Shown: piece after piece, positions 1-11,900 of the stretch | How positions within the stretch are numbered: position 1 is the first letter of the stretch | Layout of the letters: each line of letters starts with the position of its first letter | Source: Enchytraeus crypticus | Lineage: Eukaryota; Annelida; Clitellata; Enchytraeida; Enchytraeidae | NCBI GenBank assembly: GCA_905160935.1 | Contig: CAJHZI010000649.1 | Span: 558,001 to 622,000 of the forward strand | Reading direction: 5' to 3' | DNA: 64,000 bases | Program-made: the position numbers and the translations under genes | Notes under the pieces: generated by a model | What the model was told of the DNA's origin: nothing | The model's database searches: none | The model's input: the letters and a program-made list of their open reading frames with translations, nothing else

Positions 1-561
1 ATATTATGTGTTCTCTAAATTTTTCAATTGCGAACAAATCAACAGCAGTCAGATGCGAAATGGCCCACTCAAATCCTACAGTACTTTACCGAATCGAATC
101 CCAAACTTTGCCAGCCAACTGCTAACTAATAATATATGCAAAATATATGCCTTGTGAACAGACTGACGAGTAGAGACTGTGTTAGGTAGCCTAGCTGCTA
201 AAGCTTCATCGGTTGATGTCGACTTCTAATTCAGAAGACCTTTGCTAAGTTAATTATACAGGCCATTGAATGTATAATTCGCGTAGCCAGAGCACTGTTT
301 ATGAAAGAGCTAAAGTTATAAAGTTCTGCCTAACTGTTTCGCAAGACCTCTTTATAAAGTAATTTAGAAGAGATCCTAGAAATTCAATTGACATTTCGAT
401 GAGATCACACGGGATGTTCTAGCTCTTTGTTGTTTTACTAAATGGTAGGTTCAGGGTGCATATTCCTACTTAACCTCATCAAATGGCACTCCCGTCGTTC
501 AATCAGTCGCTTCACGTGTAAAGACAATGATTGAACAAATCTTAATGCAGCCACTAACTTG

Positions 562-593
<32 letters not shown>

Positions 594-765
594 CTCCAAC
601 AATTATATAGCAATGTCATGGCCGGTGATCGGGCTTCGAGACTGCTTTACAGGTTCCTGTCGGGTTATTATTAATCCTTTCCATGGTCAATTATATCTAT
701 GCTACTGATATTGCCAATCGGCAACAAGACCTGATACAAGATTAGCCTTCCATGGGCCCAAGGGA
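562..765. repeat. Repeat family D with AAT microsatellite end
   Basis: (AAT)n at 562-592, then TATATAGCAATGTCATGGCC, GGTGATCGGGCTTCGAGACT, GCTTTACAGGTTCCTGTCGG. It aligns with 34130-34290 (GTTACGGCCGGTTATAGGTC, TTCGAGACTGTTTTACAGG). The microsatellite end is probably a retroposon tail. Confidence 0.55.
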
Positions 766-779
766 ATATTCATAGTATT

Positions 780-783
<4 letters not shown>

Positions 784-840
<57 letters not shown>
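784..840. repeat. (TA)n microsatellite
   Basis: Pure TA, about 57 bp. Confidence 0.9.
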
Positions 841-844
<4 letters not shown>

Positions 845-1094
845 TATTAAAGATATAATTAAAATTTAAATTTAAATGTGCTTGGATGAAATATTAGTAA
901 TTTTAATTTAACTGTAAAAATCAATCATATTTAAATAATAAAACCTAGAAATATTAAATATAAGAAAAGTTTAGATAGTTAAAAATTATTATTCAGGGCG
1001 GGAAACAATTGCTTAAATTGAATGATCTGAAACATTCAGTATATAAAGGAAGATATAAACCTGTATGATAGAAAGTAAAATTACTACACTAAAA

Positions 1095-1210
1095 CATCAT
1101 GACCGTAAGATGTCCGATTGCTGATCACTACGTGCGGTGTTCAAATCGTTGGCTGATATAGCGTAACTCATGTCGCTTTTAAGAGATGGAACTGATGTTA
1201 ACATCATCTT
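1095..1210 (+). mobile_element. Diverged SINE family 1 copy
   Basis: GTCCGATTGCTGATCACTAC, GTGCGGTGTTCAAATCG (B box), CATGTCGCTTTTAAGAGATG and ACTGATGTTAACATCATCTT. Older than the 11245 copy. Confidence 0.55.
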
Positions 1211-1377
1211 AATTTACAATATTTTTATGATCCAGAAGTTTCATGAAGAGCATTTAAAGAGAAGTGACATGGTACACATTCCTACCTAAGCTCATTAAAG
1301 AGCACCCATATCCATGTAGATTTACTATGAAGGGGTTATTGAAAAATTGGCTAAATTAGTATAAGTTGTCACAACTG

Positions 1378-1662
1378 TTTCGCATGTTGTGTTCGGGACA
1401 CGTAAGTATAGTACTAACCGTGAACTGCACGAGTCGTAAGAGGCGACTGAGCAAAATCTAAGAAAGCCAACGGGAAACCACTGCATAAGCCATTTTATTT
1501 CTAAGCTATAGGCTACATTAAGGTGTAGATAAGGCATAGCACTTTGTGAATGTATTAACTCGTTAATCGATGGAGTACTCTTTATGGAGTGTGAAAAGCA
1601 GCATGTTAGTAGGAATGTACCTTGGACCTGCCACCTAGCTGAACATTAGAAAGAGAGTCACA
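1378..1662 (+). mobile_element. Modular SINE-like element with LINE-A-like GA tail
   Basis: Head TGTTGTGTTCGGGACACG, core AACTGCACGAGTCGTAAGAG, GCGACT, middle GGAGTACTCTTTATGGAGTG, end TGTACCTTGGACCTGCC then GAACATTAGAAAGAGAG. The 3' end resembles the terminus of LINE family A. The same order of modules is at 62098-62365, and partial copies are at 30470 and 57905. Confidence 0.6.
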
Positions 1663-4600
1663 ACTGTACGTTATGACCCCACCCTGCTCATCCATTACAA
1701 ACGAAACCTATTGAAATGCGTAGTTCAAATCTGAACTGAGTAAGCTCGCTATAAATTATTTTAAAAATAAAAAGTTATCAATTCAGGCGCTAATTTAAGA
1801 CAAAGAATGCATAATATTAATTCATATGGCCAAAATATAGTTAGTTAATAGATAAATGCCATGACAATAATACAAATCGGATTTTAAGCTTTCGCAAACC
1901 TACACAAGTAGAAAGATAAATAATAGTGGCATAGCCTTGCCTACGAATAATTTGAACATGTATTTAGCCTTTGATTCGACTTAATAAAAATTTAGTGTTT
2001 AGGATTATTGAGATCTTTTAGCTGTATTAAACATATTTTACTACATTCAATCTTTTTCAGCATTCCTATGTTTAATTGCTATAAAGCGGAAAAAACTATA
2101 AAGCGGAAATTGCACTGAGAAAAATAGTAACTTTAATACTGGCATTCAAAATGCTAGAATGAATTCAAAGTAAGCCAATCTGCAGTAGAATATCTGATTT
2201 TAAATAGTTAAACATGTTGCATAAATTGTCACAGAATTGTAAGCTTTTATTCATAGTAAAATAGGCTATTATTGGATGCAAATGAGTCGCTAAATATAAT
2301 TCAAAATGCCAAATCATAGTAAACAATAAGAATATCAGTAGAGGTTACAAGTGATTTCATGTACACTTCGCGGGTATCGTATTTGGGTTTCAGAAGAGGT
2401 TGATGGATTTTAGTGATATGATGTCGATTATATTCTTCATGTAGCTCAGTGTCGTTGCTAATATCCTCTTTTAAAATTTTACATATTCTTATATTTCTTA
2501 GAACAAATAAGAATATGAGTTCATAAATATAATAAAATTGCTACTATTAACGATAGAAGTAATAAATAAATAATGAATACAAGAAATAAATTCGCGATTA
2601 GTTAGAAAAGCTTCACAAAAGTAATTTCTAACATTTAATGTTCACCGCAGCTTTATGGTTGACAACCATTGAAACTTAAAGGCATCGGAAATTCAAATTT
2701 TCTAAAGTGAGTCTTGAAGTGGGCCTTAGGAACAATACAAACGAAAATAACAGTATAACGATTAAGCGCAAGAACAACATTTTATCGAGATTGTGACGTC
2801 ATCTCAGGTGACTACGAAACATAATAAATATTATTGAACTCATAACTCGCTTCAAATTCCTCATTTGTTCTGAATATTCAAAACCGGTGCCTTTTATCAC
2901 TGATAGTCACTAGTATAAATGTACATTTCAGATTCAATATTTTGATCCGTTCGTAATAGAGACATGATATAAAACACGCATAAAGACTAGAAAAATCATC
3001 AATCATTTAATGAAAATAATACTAAAGTTGAACATTATTAAATACAACAGTTCAGGCATTGTTGCAATGTAATATAAATTATATTCGTGCATAATAATAT
3101 AATTTAAATGTATTAATAATCCGTTGTATTAATGTATTGAATCCGGACTCCGAGAATACTTTACGATAATCGATGGTATCAAAATTCACCAACCATTGTG
3201 GAGTTTATCAAGTCGAGTGTAAAATTAGTATAATAAATTCCACCACTTTAGGTTGGACCATTGAATGACTTACGTATCGTGGTTGTAACATATAAAAAAT
3301 CACGACGTCTTGTTTTAACTCCAAGATTAATAATTACAATTAGCTCATGACGTTTTAGCTAATCGAAATATCCTAATGTCGCGAAAATTTCGTTGTATAT
3401 ACACATATAAGATAGACTTAGGCAATTCTAACTACGCAATGTTAAATAAAATTTCTCAGTTTAAATAACAGCGCTTAAAACAATTAACTGCGCAAGACCT
3501 GCAGGATTACATGTGTATCGGAATTTAAGCACCAACGTCATTTAATTACTTCCACATTCCTAAGCATACAGTGTCATTAGCTACAGGAATTCCTTAGCTT
3601 TCAATGTTACTCGCACCTACAAGAATTTACATACCTAAATCAATACCATTACAGTTCTATTAATATTTGTCAATACATAGCAATTGTATGATAGTCAATG
3701 ATTTCAAAAGAATTGAACCATTAGAGAAATGACTGGAATGTAACTAACAACTATATCTAATGTACTATAGCGGAAGTTAAATTTTTAATTCAATTCAATA
3801 TATAAAATAGATTGAGATTTAACGCCTAAACTGAGCCGGTGGCTCTTTGGCAAGTTGTTCGATAGCTGATCAGTACGAGCAGGGTTCAAATCCAGTGCTT
3901 TCTCCAACACTGGCATACTATATGACACGTAGCTGACTTGTCTGTTGTTGGCCTACATCAAGATAAGCGAAATGGCCGTTTCCTCTTAAACTAACAGGCA
4001 GTAACAGGTGCCTGTTAGTATTTAAACCCCGTGCTTATTGATCTGTCACATAATCAATGTGTATACTGATTAGTCGGATGTTTTACGTCATTCACTAGTA
4101 GTTGAATAGACTCAAAAGTAACTGCATGTGATAGAAGACTAGTGCTAAAGAAAAAATGTAAAGAATTAACAGGAAATCAAAACAGAGTCGTAATTACTAT
4201 ATTTATCGATTAAAGTAACAGTGAACAAAGCAAAAAATTTCAGGTCGGAAATAATAATACAGAAAAACTAATACTAGTAGAAAACTATGGTAATGTAATA
4301 TATTGCTACCAGAAAAGTCATTAAATGAGATCGGTAGTTAGACTGAATTATTATATTTTCATTAAAATTCAAGAATTATGCAGAGAATATGGCGTAACAG
4401 TGAAATGAACTAACTGGAACGTTTAAGAGTTACTACGACAAAAATTCATTAAAACTGGGAACAAATATAATAAATCACTTTATAAACGAACAGATTTAAA
4501 GTGCCGAGAGACAGTGGAAAGATGAGCAATATAAAAATATCGAACATGCAAAATCAGAGAAATGGACGGAATGAATAAGCCGACCATATGCCTACAATAT

Positions 4601-5047
4601 GCCGACTAAACTGGGATGCAAGGGAAGATGATGATAATGGAATGAGTCAACTAGGTGTTTGCACTTGCCATAGGCTGTATGCATAGACTGCCGGCTAATT
4701 AAAAATCTAAAAATTATCAAACCTGTTTTAACAATCATAGAAACAATAACAATTACAGAGCAATTAGCAGTAAACACCATATTCGATAGTTACAAATCAT
4801 GCAAATAGCGTCATAGCCTACTAATAAGCTACTGCCACTTGACTGGTTCAAGACTCAAATTTTAACTCATATTGAAGACCAGGATGAGCCATCAGGTTGG
4901 ATTGATAATACATATACAAGAAGACGGCTTGCAAAAGAGTTTCAATCAAACAATACAAATCTGTCAGTACCTCTCTTAAATATGCTACCATTTAGCAGGT
5001 TCCATTTAGCACATATTTCCACTCACGACTCCTCTAATCACTAAGAT
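1663..5047. other. Intergenic sequence downstream of the arylsulfatase gene
   Basis: AT-rich with one diverged tRNA-like SINE at 3830-4010; no coding similarity or clear regulatory signal. Confidence 0.5.
3830..4010 (+). mobile_element. Diverged tRNA-like SINE
   Basis: GAGCCGGTGGCTCTTTGGCA, then GATCAGTACGAGCAGGGTTC, AAATCCAGTG. The head matches SINE family 1; the body after the B box differs (CTGACTTGTCTGTTGTTGGC). May be a subfamily with a different tail. Confidence 0.5.
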
Positions 5048-5685
5048 TCATCGGGGGGAGTAGTTGCACATGCAATATGGCGGATTGCAACATGGCACTA
5101 ATTTCCGATGGACGTCAGAACGATTTATTATAGAATCGATTGTATCCCATTTAGACTGCTCGTGTTCCTTAAGCAGCTGACTTAGTTCTAATTTTAAATC
5201 TTTTGCTAGGGACGCATAATCAATAGGCCAGTTTTCCGACGGATCGGCCTCCACATCAAACACTAACCACTCTTCCAGTCTCTCTCTGGGACATCCGGTA
5301 CTGCTCATAAAATTTTGCAGAGGAAATCCGTTGAGACATAAATCGTTCAAAAATTTTCGACTTGGAAACATTGATTTATAAAAATAGACTTTATATCGCG
5401 AGTATCGCACGGCGACAAGGATGTTCGCGCAGTAGAAGTACTGCATATGTGCAAGTCTTGTCGCTTCTTCTTCACTCCTACTTTTCCAGTTGAGCAGATC
5501 AGCAAATGAACGGCCATCTACGATACGATCGGAGGGCAGTTGGACTCCGGATATCTGCAATAAAGTTGGGAATAGATCCATCGAATTTGTCACAGCAGAG
5601 GTTACGCTGCCGGGTTCGATAACACCTGGCCATCTAGCGATTGCAGGAACTCTGAAGCCTCCTTCAGCATAATAGAGCTTTCCCT
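5048..5685 (-). CDS. Arylsulfatase exon 7 (C-terminal exon)
   Basis: Encodes residues 317-528 and the TGA stop. It starts [20 protein letters not shown], a conserved sulfatase segment (K319 is the active-site Lys), then [20 protein letters not shown] and the C-terminal subdomain with [13 protein letters not shown] and [12 protein letters not shown]. It ends in a Cys-rich tail. Acceptor ATTACAG|AGGGA in phase 1. Confidence 0.93.
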
Positions 5686-6543
5686 CTGTAATACAGTGCA
5701 ATGAAACGAGACTACAATAGCGATTTTAACACACGATGCGATTCAAGACGATTTATCTTCCGGTTCCTCGGCGAAATGAACGAGGAAACGGAAAAACACT
5801 TCTAAAACGGAATAAGGTTCAGCTCGGCTCACAGTAATTCTATAAACATAATAATAATAATAATAACAATAACAATAATAATAATAATAATAGCCGTTGG
5901 ATGACCTCGAGTAGCCGGGCGGCGATTCAGCACGTATTGCTTGAATCGTTTTTATCAAACCCCAGGTTCTTTACACCGGGGTATAATTTAAAAAATAAAA
6001 TAAAATAAAATAAAATAATAATAATAATAATAATAATGGTGCAATTAAAATAAAATAACATAATTTAAATAAATAATTCTTTGCTATATAAGAATTTTTT
6101 CGAACCACAATAATACTATAAACAAAAAAATAAGAATAATACTGCAATTAAAATAAAAAACATAAATTATTTTAAATAAAAATTCATCTGATATATCAAA
6201 CTGATTAATTACAGTCGTTATTAATTGTAGAGTCATTCTTCTCTTGATCTTAGCTCATGTTCTATTATTTCCACTAAGCTTATCATTTTCTTTCTTCCTC
6301 AAACAAGCATCTGAGCAAGTAGGCCCATAGAAACATGTTCAATTTCAGTAAATGATACGTAATGCTATCAGCTAACCTTTAAATTGCCCTGCATGACCTC
6401 CTTCCTCACATATCTCCACATGAGGACCGTTATCAGAGAGGAAGAGAGTGAGGGTTTCTGAATCCAAGCCAAGTGTCTTGATAGTTTCCAGTATCTCTCC
6501 CACAATCCAAGACATCTCGTTTACCTGATCCCCGTATATACCT

Positions 6544-6600
<57 letters not shown>

Positions 6601-6621
6601 TTATATATATATATGTATATC

Positions 6622-6671
<50 letters not shown>

Positions 6672-8072
6672 ATATACATGTATATATATATAAATTATAT
6701 ATATATATAATTGTAATTCAATTATAATCAATTAGAATCATGAGCTAAATAACAATTACATTTAAATTAATATCTAAACTAGTAAAAATGTCTACATATG
6801 AGCGGAACTTTACGCTATGCAGCAACACTCATTCCAGACTTCAGAATACAAAATACTTATAATAAACATACATTCGAGTATAGTACTTTCATGTAGAAAA
6901 ACTACGCAACCACAATAATGTTTTCACACCACGACGGAAAGCTAAATAGTTAGACTCATGTCTTAGACTATTAGGTATCAAACCATTCCATACGAAAGCC
7001 GCAGCAGAAGGCCAGGCTCGATCACCTAGCGAGGCATTTATTCTCGGCCGAATGAGTAGACCCGAACTATCTGACCGAAGACCGTGACGCTGACGACCCT
7101 GAGAAGCATGGTGAAGGTCAGAAGAGAGATTTTCTGGTCCACAGTCGTGCAGTGACCACCACGTTAGGCATGCAATTTTAAAAGTCACCCGTTCATGTAC
7201 CCTCAGCCAATGCAGCTGCATTAACAGTTGAGTGATGTGATCTCCTCTTCTGCCACCATGGATAAGTCTCGCTGCTGCATTCAGAACCGTCTCATACTTA
7301 TTTAAGTGAACATCCGGTAAGCCATAGAGAGTGGAGTTACCATAGTCGAGTCGTGATAATACTAAAGTGGATGGATACTAATGTCTGAAGTATTGGTCGT
7401 GGTACAGATTGACGTATGCATCGAAGAGCCCCGAGTACACCGATACAGGTACAGACAGTTCTCTTACTATGAGAGGTCATCATAGTGTCGCAGTCCAGAT
7501 AAACAATGAGATTACGAACACATGAGACAGGTAGTATTTCAGCTTCGGCTATTCGTAGCGGTAAGGTAGGGAGTAGATGTTGTCTACGACTAGAGGTTAA
7601 CCACATCATTTCTGTTTTAGACATATTAAGCTGAAGACGATTGGAACACATCCAGGCATAGATATCCCCAAGGCAAAGGGATACTCGAGAAAGATATATT
7701 TCAGCATCGTCAGGTTTGCAATGCCCGTAGACTTGAGTATCGTCTGCATAGAGGTGTGATTTGAACCCGTGACGCTGGATGATGTTCGCTAGGTCAGCAA
7801 TGTACAGAGTGAAAAGCATAGGTCCCAGTACTGAACCCTGAGGAACTCCACACATTACCTTTGCTGAGGGGACTGATGTCCATTGTATGTTACATGCTGA
7901 GTTCGTTCACTAAGATATGAAGTGAACCAACTCAGCACTATATATATAAATAATTATATATATGTACACACACATATGAACACACACACATATATATATA
8001 TATTATATTATATATATTATATATATATAATACACACATATAACATGTATAATACGCACATAATATAATATG

Positions 8073-8171
<99 letters not shown>

Positions 8172-8890
8172 TGTATATGTATTACTAAATAAATAAAGAT
8201 AAGAAATGTACATGTATGTAACTACTTGAATAAAATATGTGTACAGTCACATAACGGCATGGCATATACCGGGCATATACATAACATTATTACAATAAAT
8301 GGTACGAAATTGGAACAGGTAAGGAGTTTCAAATATTTTGGTCATACTATAACCGATAATGGGAAATGTGAGACTGCAATATGCAGTAGGATTGCACAAG
8401 CAAAAGAGGCCTTCGATATTAAGAAAAAACATTTAGCAAAAAGTCTAAAGAAAGACACAAAGATAAAGCTAGTGAAAACCTGTGCTTGAACCACGTTATA
8501 TTATGGATGTGAAACATGGACCTTAAGGAAAGTAGAAATTAGGAAACTAGATGCATTGGAAAAGTGGAAGTAGAGAAGAACGGAAAGGATTAGCTGGTCT
8601 CAATATGTTACAGATGAGGAAGTTCTGGCGAGAGTTGGTACAGATGGACAGTTGTTAATTGCATTAAGAATAGGAAGAAGAGTTGGATAGGACACATTCC
8701 AAAGTGGGACAGTCTACTAAAAGAGGTCATAGAAGGCAGACTGGAAGGAAATAGAGTCAGAGGCAGGCCGAGATTAGCTATGTTAGATAATTTAAAGATC
8801 CACTCATATGTGGACATGAACAGGAAAGCGGAAGACAAAGAAGAGTGGAGGCGTTATATGGAATGGACTTGCCAATAGGCTGTTCACTAG

Positions 8891-8923
<33 letters not shown>

Positions 8924-11900
8924 ACAGAGAGAGAGATAATACATGACATTTTCACATATATCTAACGACAAAATAATTGACATATCCGAATATACCTGTA
9001 CAATATAACGACACGACATATCATTGACCAGATTCCTCGTCATACAGTAATTATATTTGTACTAATTTCACCCAATACAACATATTATACACCTGATCCA
9101 AAAGGAATGCATCATATAACCTTATTGTAAGCTGTGAAGTTACAAAACCAAGAAATTCACTAATTAAATTTCTAAAACTTTTACTAAACCTCGTTTAGAT
9201 TTTCCTCTGAAGCTGGGTTTATTGTACATCGGGGTGTGACACTGCGGAAGTGCTACATAGAAAAAGAATGGACCCGTGTTGTTGTACAGGAAGGCCTTCG
9301 CGTCCTTCACGAGAGCGTCACTGAGTCGACTCAGGTCTATCGGCTGTTGCACAATCGTTGAGTTCTCGTAGAGAAAGCAATCGCTTCGAATCGGTTGAGC
9401 CATGTGCCTCTAGAAAGATAATGGCATCAAATCAAACTACTTTATTTCAGACACATATACAGGTCCATATAACAGAACAACAGAAACTAAAGTTATTGTG
9501 GATGAAACTAAAAGAACTCTCTAAACGCAATCTACAGGAACAGCCATAGAAATAGTATAGGACTATACTTAGTATTTTGTGCAATATTATCAAAGTTCCA
9601 AACGTACTAGCTAAAATGGAGACCTAAAAATTACAATCAAATCAATCATCATAGTCGAATCGGTTGAGACATGTGCCTCTAGAAAAAAAATCAAAAACAT
9701 AATCAATCATCATCATCGTCATCATCTTCCCTAGAATCCCAGTTTAGCGATGGTCGGGATACGAATAGACCATCTCCACTACTCTCTATGGGGTGAGGTA
9801 CGTTTCCATTCAAAGCATAAATCAATACTCTAATAAATATATGAATATATCCTCTCTCTATCGCATAGTGCACTGCCTAACTGTAGGTCCATGAAATATC
9901 ACTCTTTCAATCAATTCTGTCCTCACCTCTCTGAACAGATTCAAAATCAGATTAATGGAATACTAAAAAGAAATAAAGTCAAGATCACAAACAGCCAAAT
10001 AATGTCCGGCAAAGGATTCTAGCCGATGTCCTACTGCTTGTCAAGAAAGAATGCTATCTATTCAGCCACTCAACAGGTAATTATTAAATTAGGTAGGCTA
10101 ATGCTATTTAATAGACATATCAATCAAAACTTCTTAGACCTCGTAGATCATCATTACACGTACAATATTGTAAGATATTATTGCTTTTTTGAAGTTTGCT
10201 ATTAAACGTTTTTGTTATACAGTTTAATTTGCTAGAAGTAAATTATAGAGATGCCTTGGCTGGATGTTGAACAACAGACATTGAACTCAGTCAGCAATTG
10301 ATTGATCTATTTATAAAGCATTCTCTTAAAGAATGGTTGGTAAGCCATAAATCAGTTCGCCATAAAACAGCCATTTAATCAGTTTATTAACTATTCAATT
10401 TATCAAAGTAGATATCTATCGATCAGTCAGCGCATTTTTCAAATAAATCGTTTTCGTTAATTTAAATAAAAATAAAAATATATGGGCCAAATGTTTACTT
10501 TAAAACACATTATAACAAGAAATCTAAAAATTCAATTAAAGCAAAATGGAATAATATCGAATACAAGAGAGCTCTAAATCATTATAACTTTTGCCATTTC
10601 TATGCAAATTAATTATCTAACTGAAAGTTACATTTTGAAAATATGGCATTGAAATTGGCTTACATTAAAGCTGTCAGTGTTTTACTGAGACGAAATGAAT
10701 ACAATAAGCCATGCCTTACCATATTCCAGCCAATTACTTAAATAACTGCAGGTATGTTTGCATATTTAGTAGTATGTCTTAATAGCGTAGGGGTAACTTC
10801 ATGAAATTTTAAATGACAGATCCTGAGGTGAATTAAACCCTCGTGGTTCGCATCTCGGCCGCGCTGATCTGAGAGTAAAATCTCGGACATTCACTGGACT
10901 AGTTATACGGAAAATGGAATAAATTGCTTAAAGGTTGAAACAGGTGATATTAAAAAGTGATAGATATCAACATATTTGATCATTTCACTATAATGCGTGT
11001 TTATTTCATTTAAAGATTCGGTTAAGAAAATCTGAGAAATGTAAAAGAGGAAGTCAGTGAAATATTACAAATACTTCATAAGAGTCGATTAATGAGGCTA
11101 GACGAGGAAGGCACTGGAAAATGACGTCAGGCTACATATAAATGATATAATCATCATCAACATCTTCCCTAGAATCCCAGTTTAACCAGGGTTGGGATAT
11201 GAATAGAACTTATCCAATCCGGTTATCCGGTTAGAACTTATCTTGGCTGGAGCCGGTGGCTATGTCGGTAAGATACTCGACCGAGGATCAGTACGTGCGG
11301 GGTTCAAATCCTGGGCTCGCCCGTCACTGACATCGCATTCGAGTGAGGAAACTGACGTTAACATTAGCTTTACTTTTTTTATCGTCTCTGTACCAAGCCA
11401 ATTACAATATACACATGCCATTCTTTAACTTTTTGTAGCAATCGTCAGGATACATATATTTTAGAAAAAATATAAATAATTCTAATGTGAAATATCAAAT
11501 AAATTCTCTCAGTTACGCTGTAGTCATACAATTCGACGACCAAATGTTCTATTGGTAACCTCTGCTTGTGATCTATTCTAGCTAGTAATGTAATTTCTAC
11601 GAATTTAGTTGCTAATTATGCAATTATTTATCAACCAAATTTGCGAAGTGCTCTTACAAACGGCTGTGGTTTGATATACTGGCCTAGTAATTCAAGACAT
11701 TTCACACAATTTCTTGTACATACTTCTTCTTGCAAAGCAATGAAGTCAATTAAAGTTAATTTCTATTTAAAATTCATCTTTTTTACAACCTTAGACGTGT
11801 CACAGGACCACATCAATGTCTCTGGTAGAATTGTTCCAACGTAATCAAATCCTTGAGTATGAGGCAGAAATCTTCCATCGTCGTAAACGGCTTCGTTTAT

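Noticed and set aside
6889-7932. LTR retrotransposon or virus-derived reverse transcriptase
   Set aside because: The YADD context, the LHWLRV...[12 protein letters not shown] tail and the absence of terminal repeats, protease or integrase mark a non-LTR element. No LTR or virus-like element was recognised anywhere in the window.
7938-8213. Tyr/Ile and Thr/His repeat reading frame on the minus strand
   Set aside because: It translates a TA/TG microsatellite. The same applies to frames at 20475-21027, 22431-22646, 28793-28990, 40851-41063, 57474-57714 and 58006-58305.
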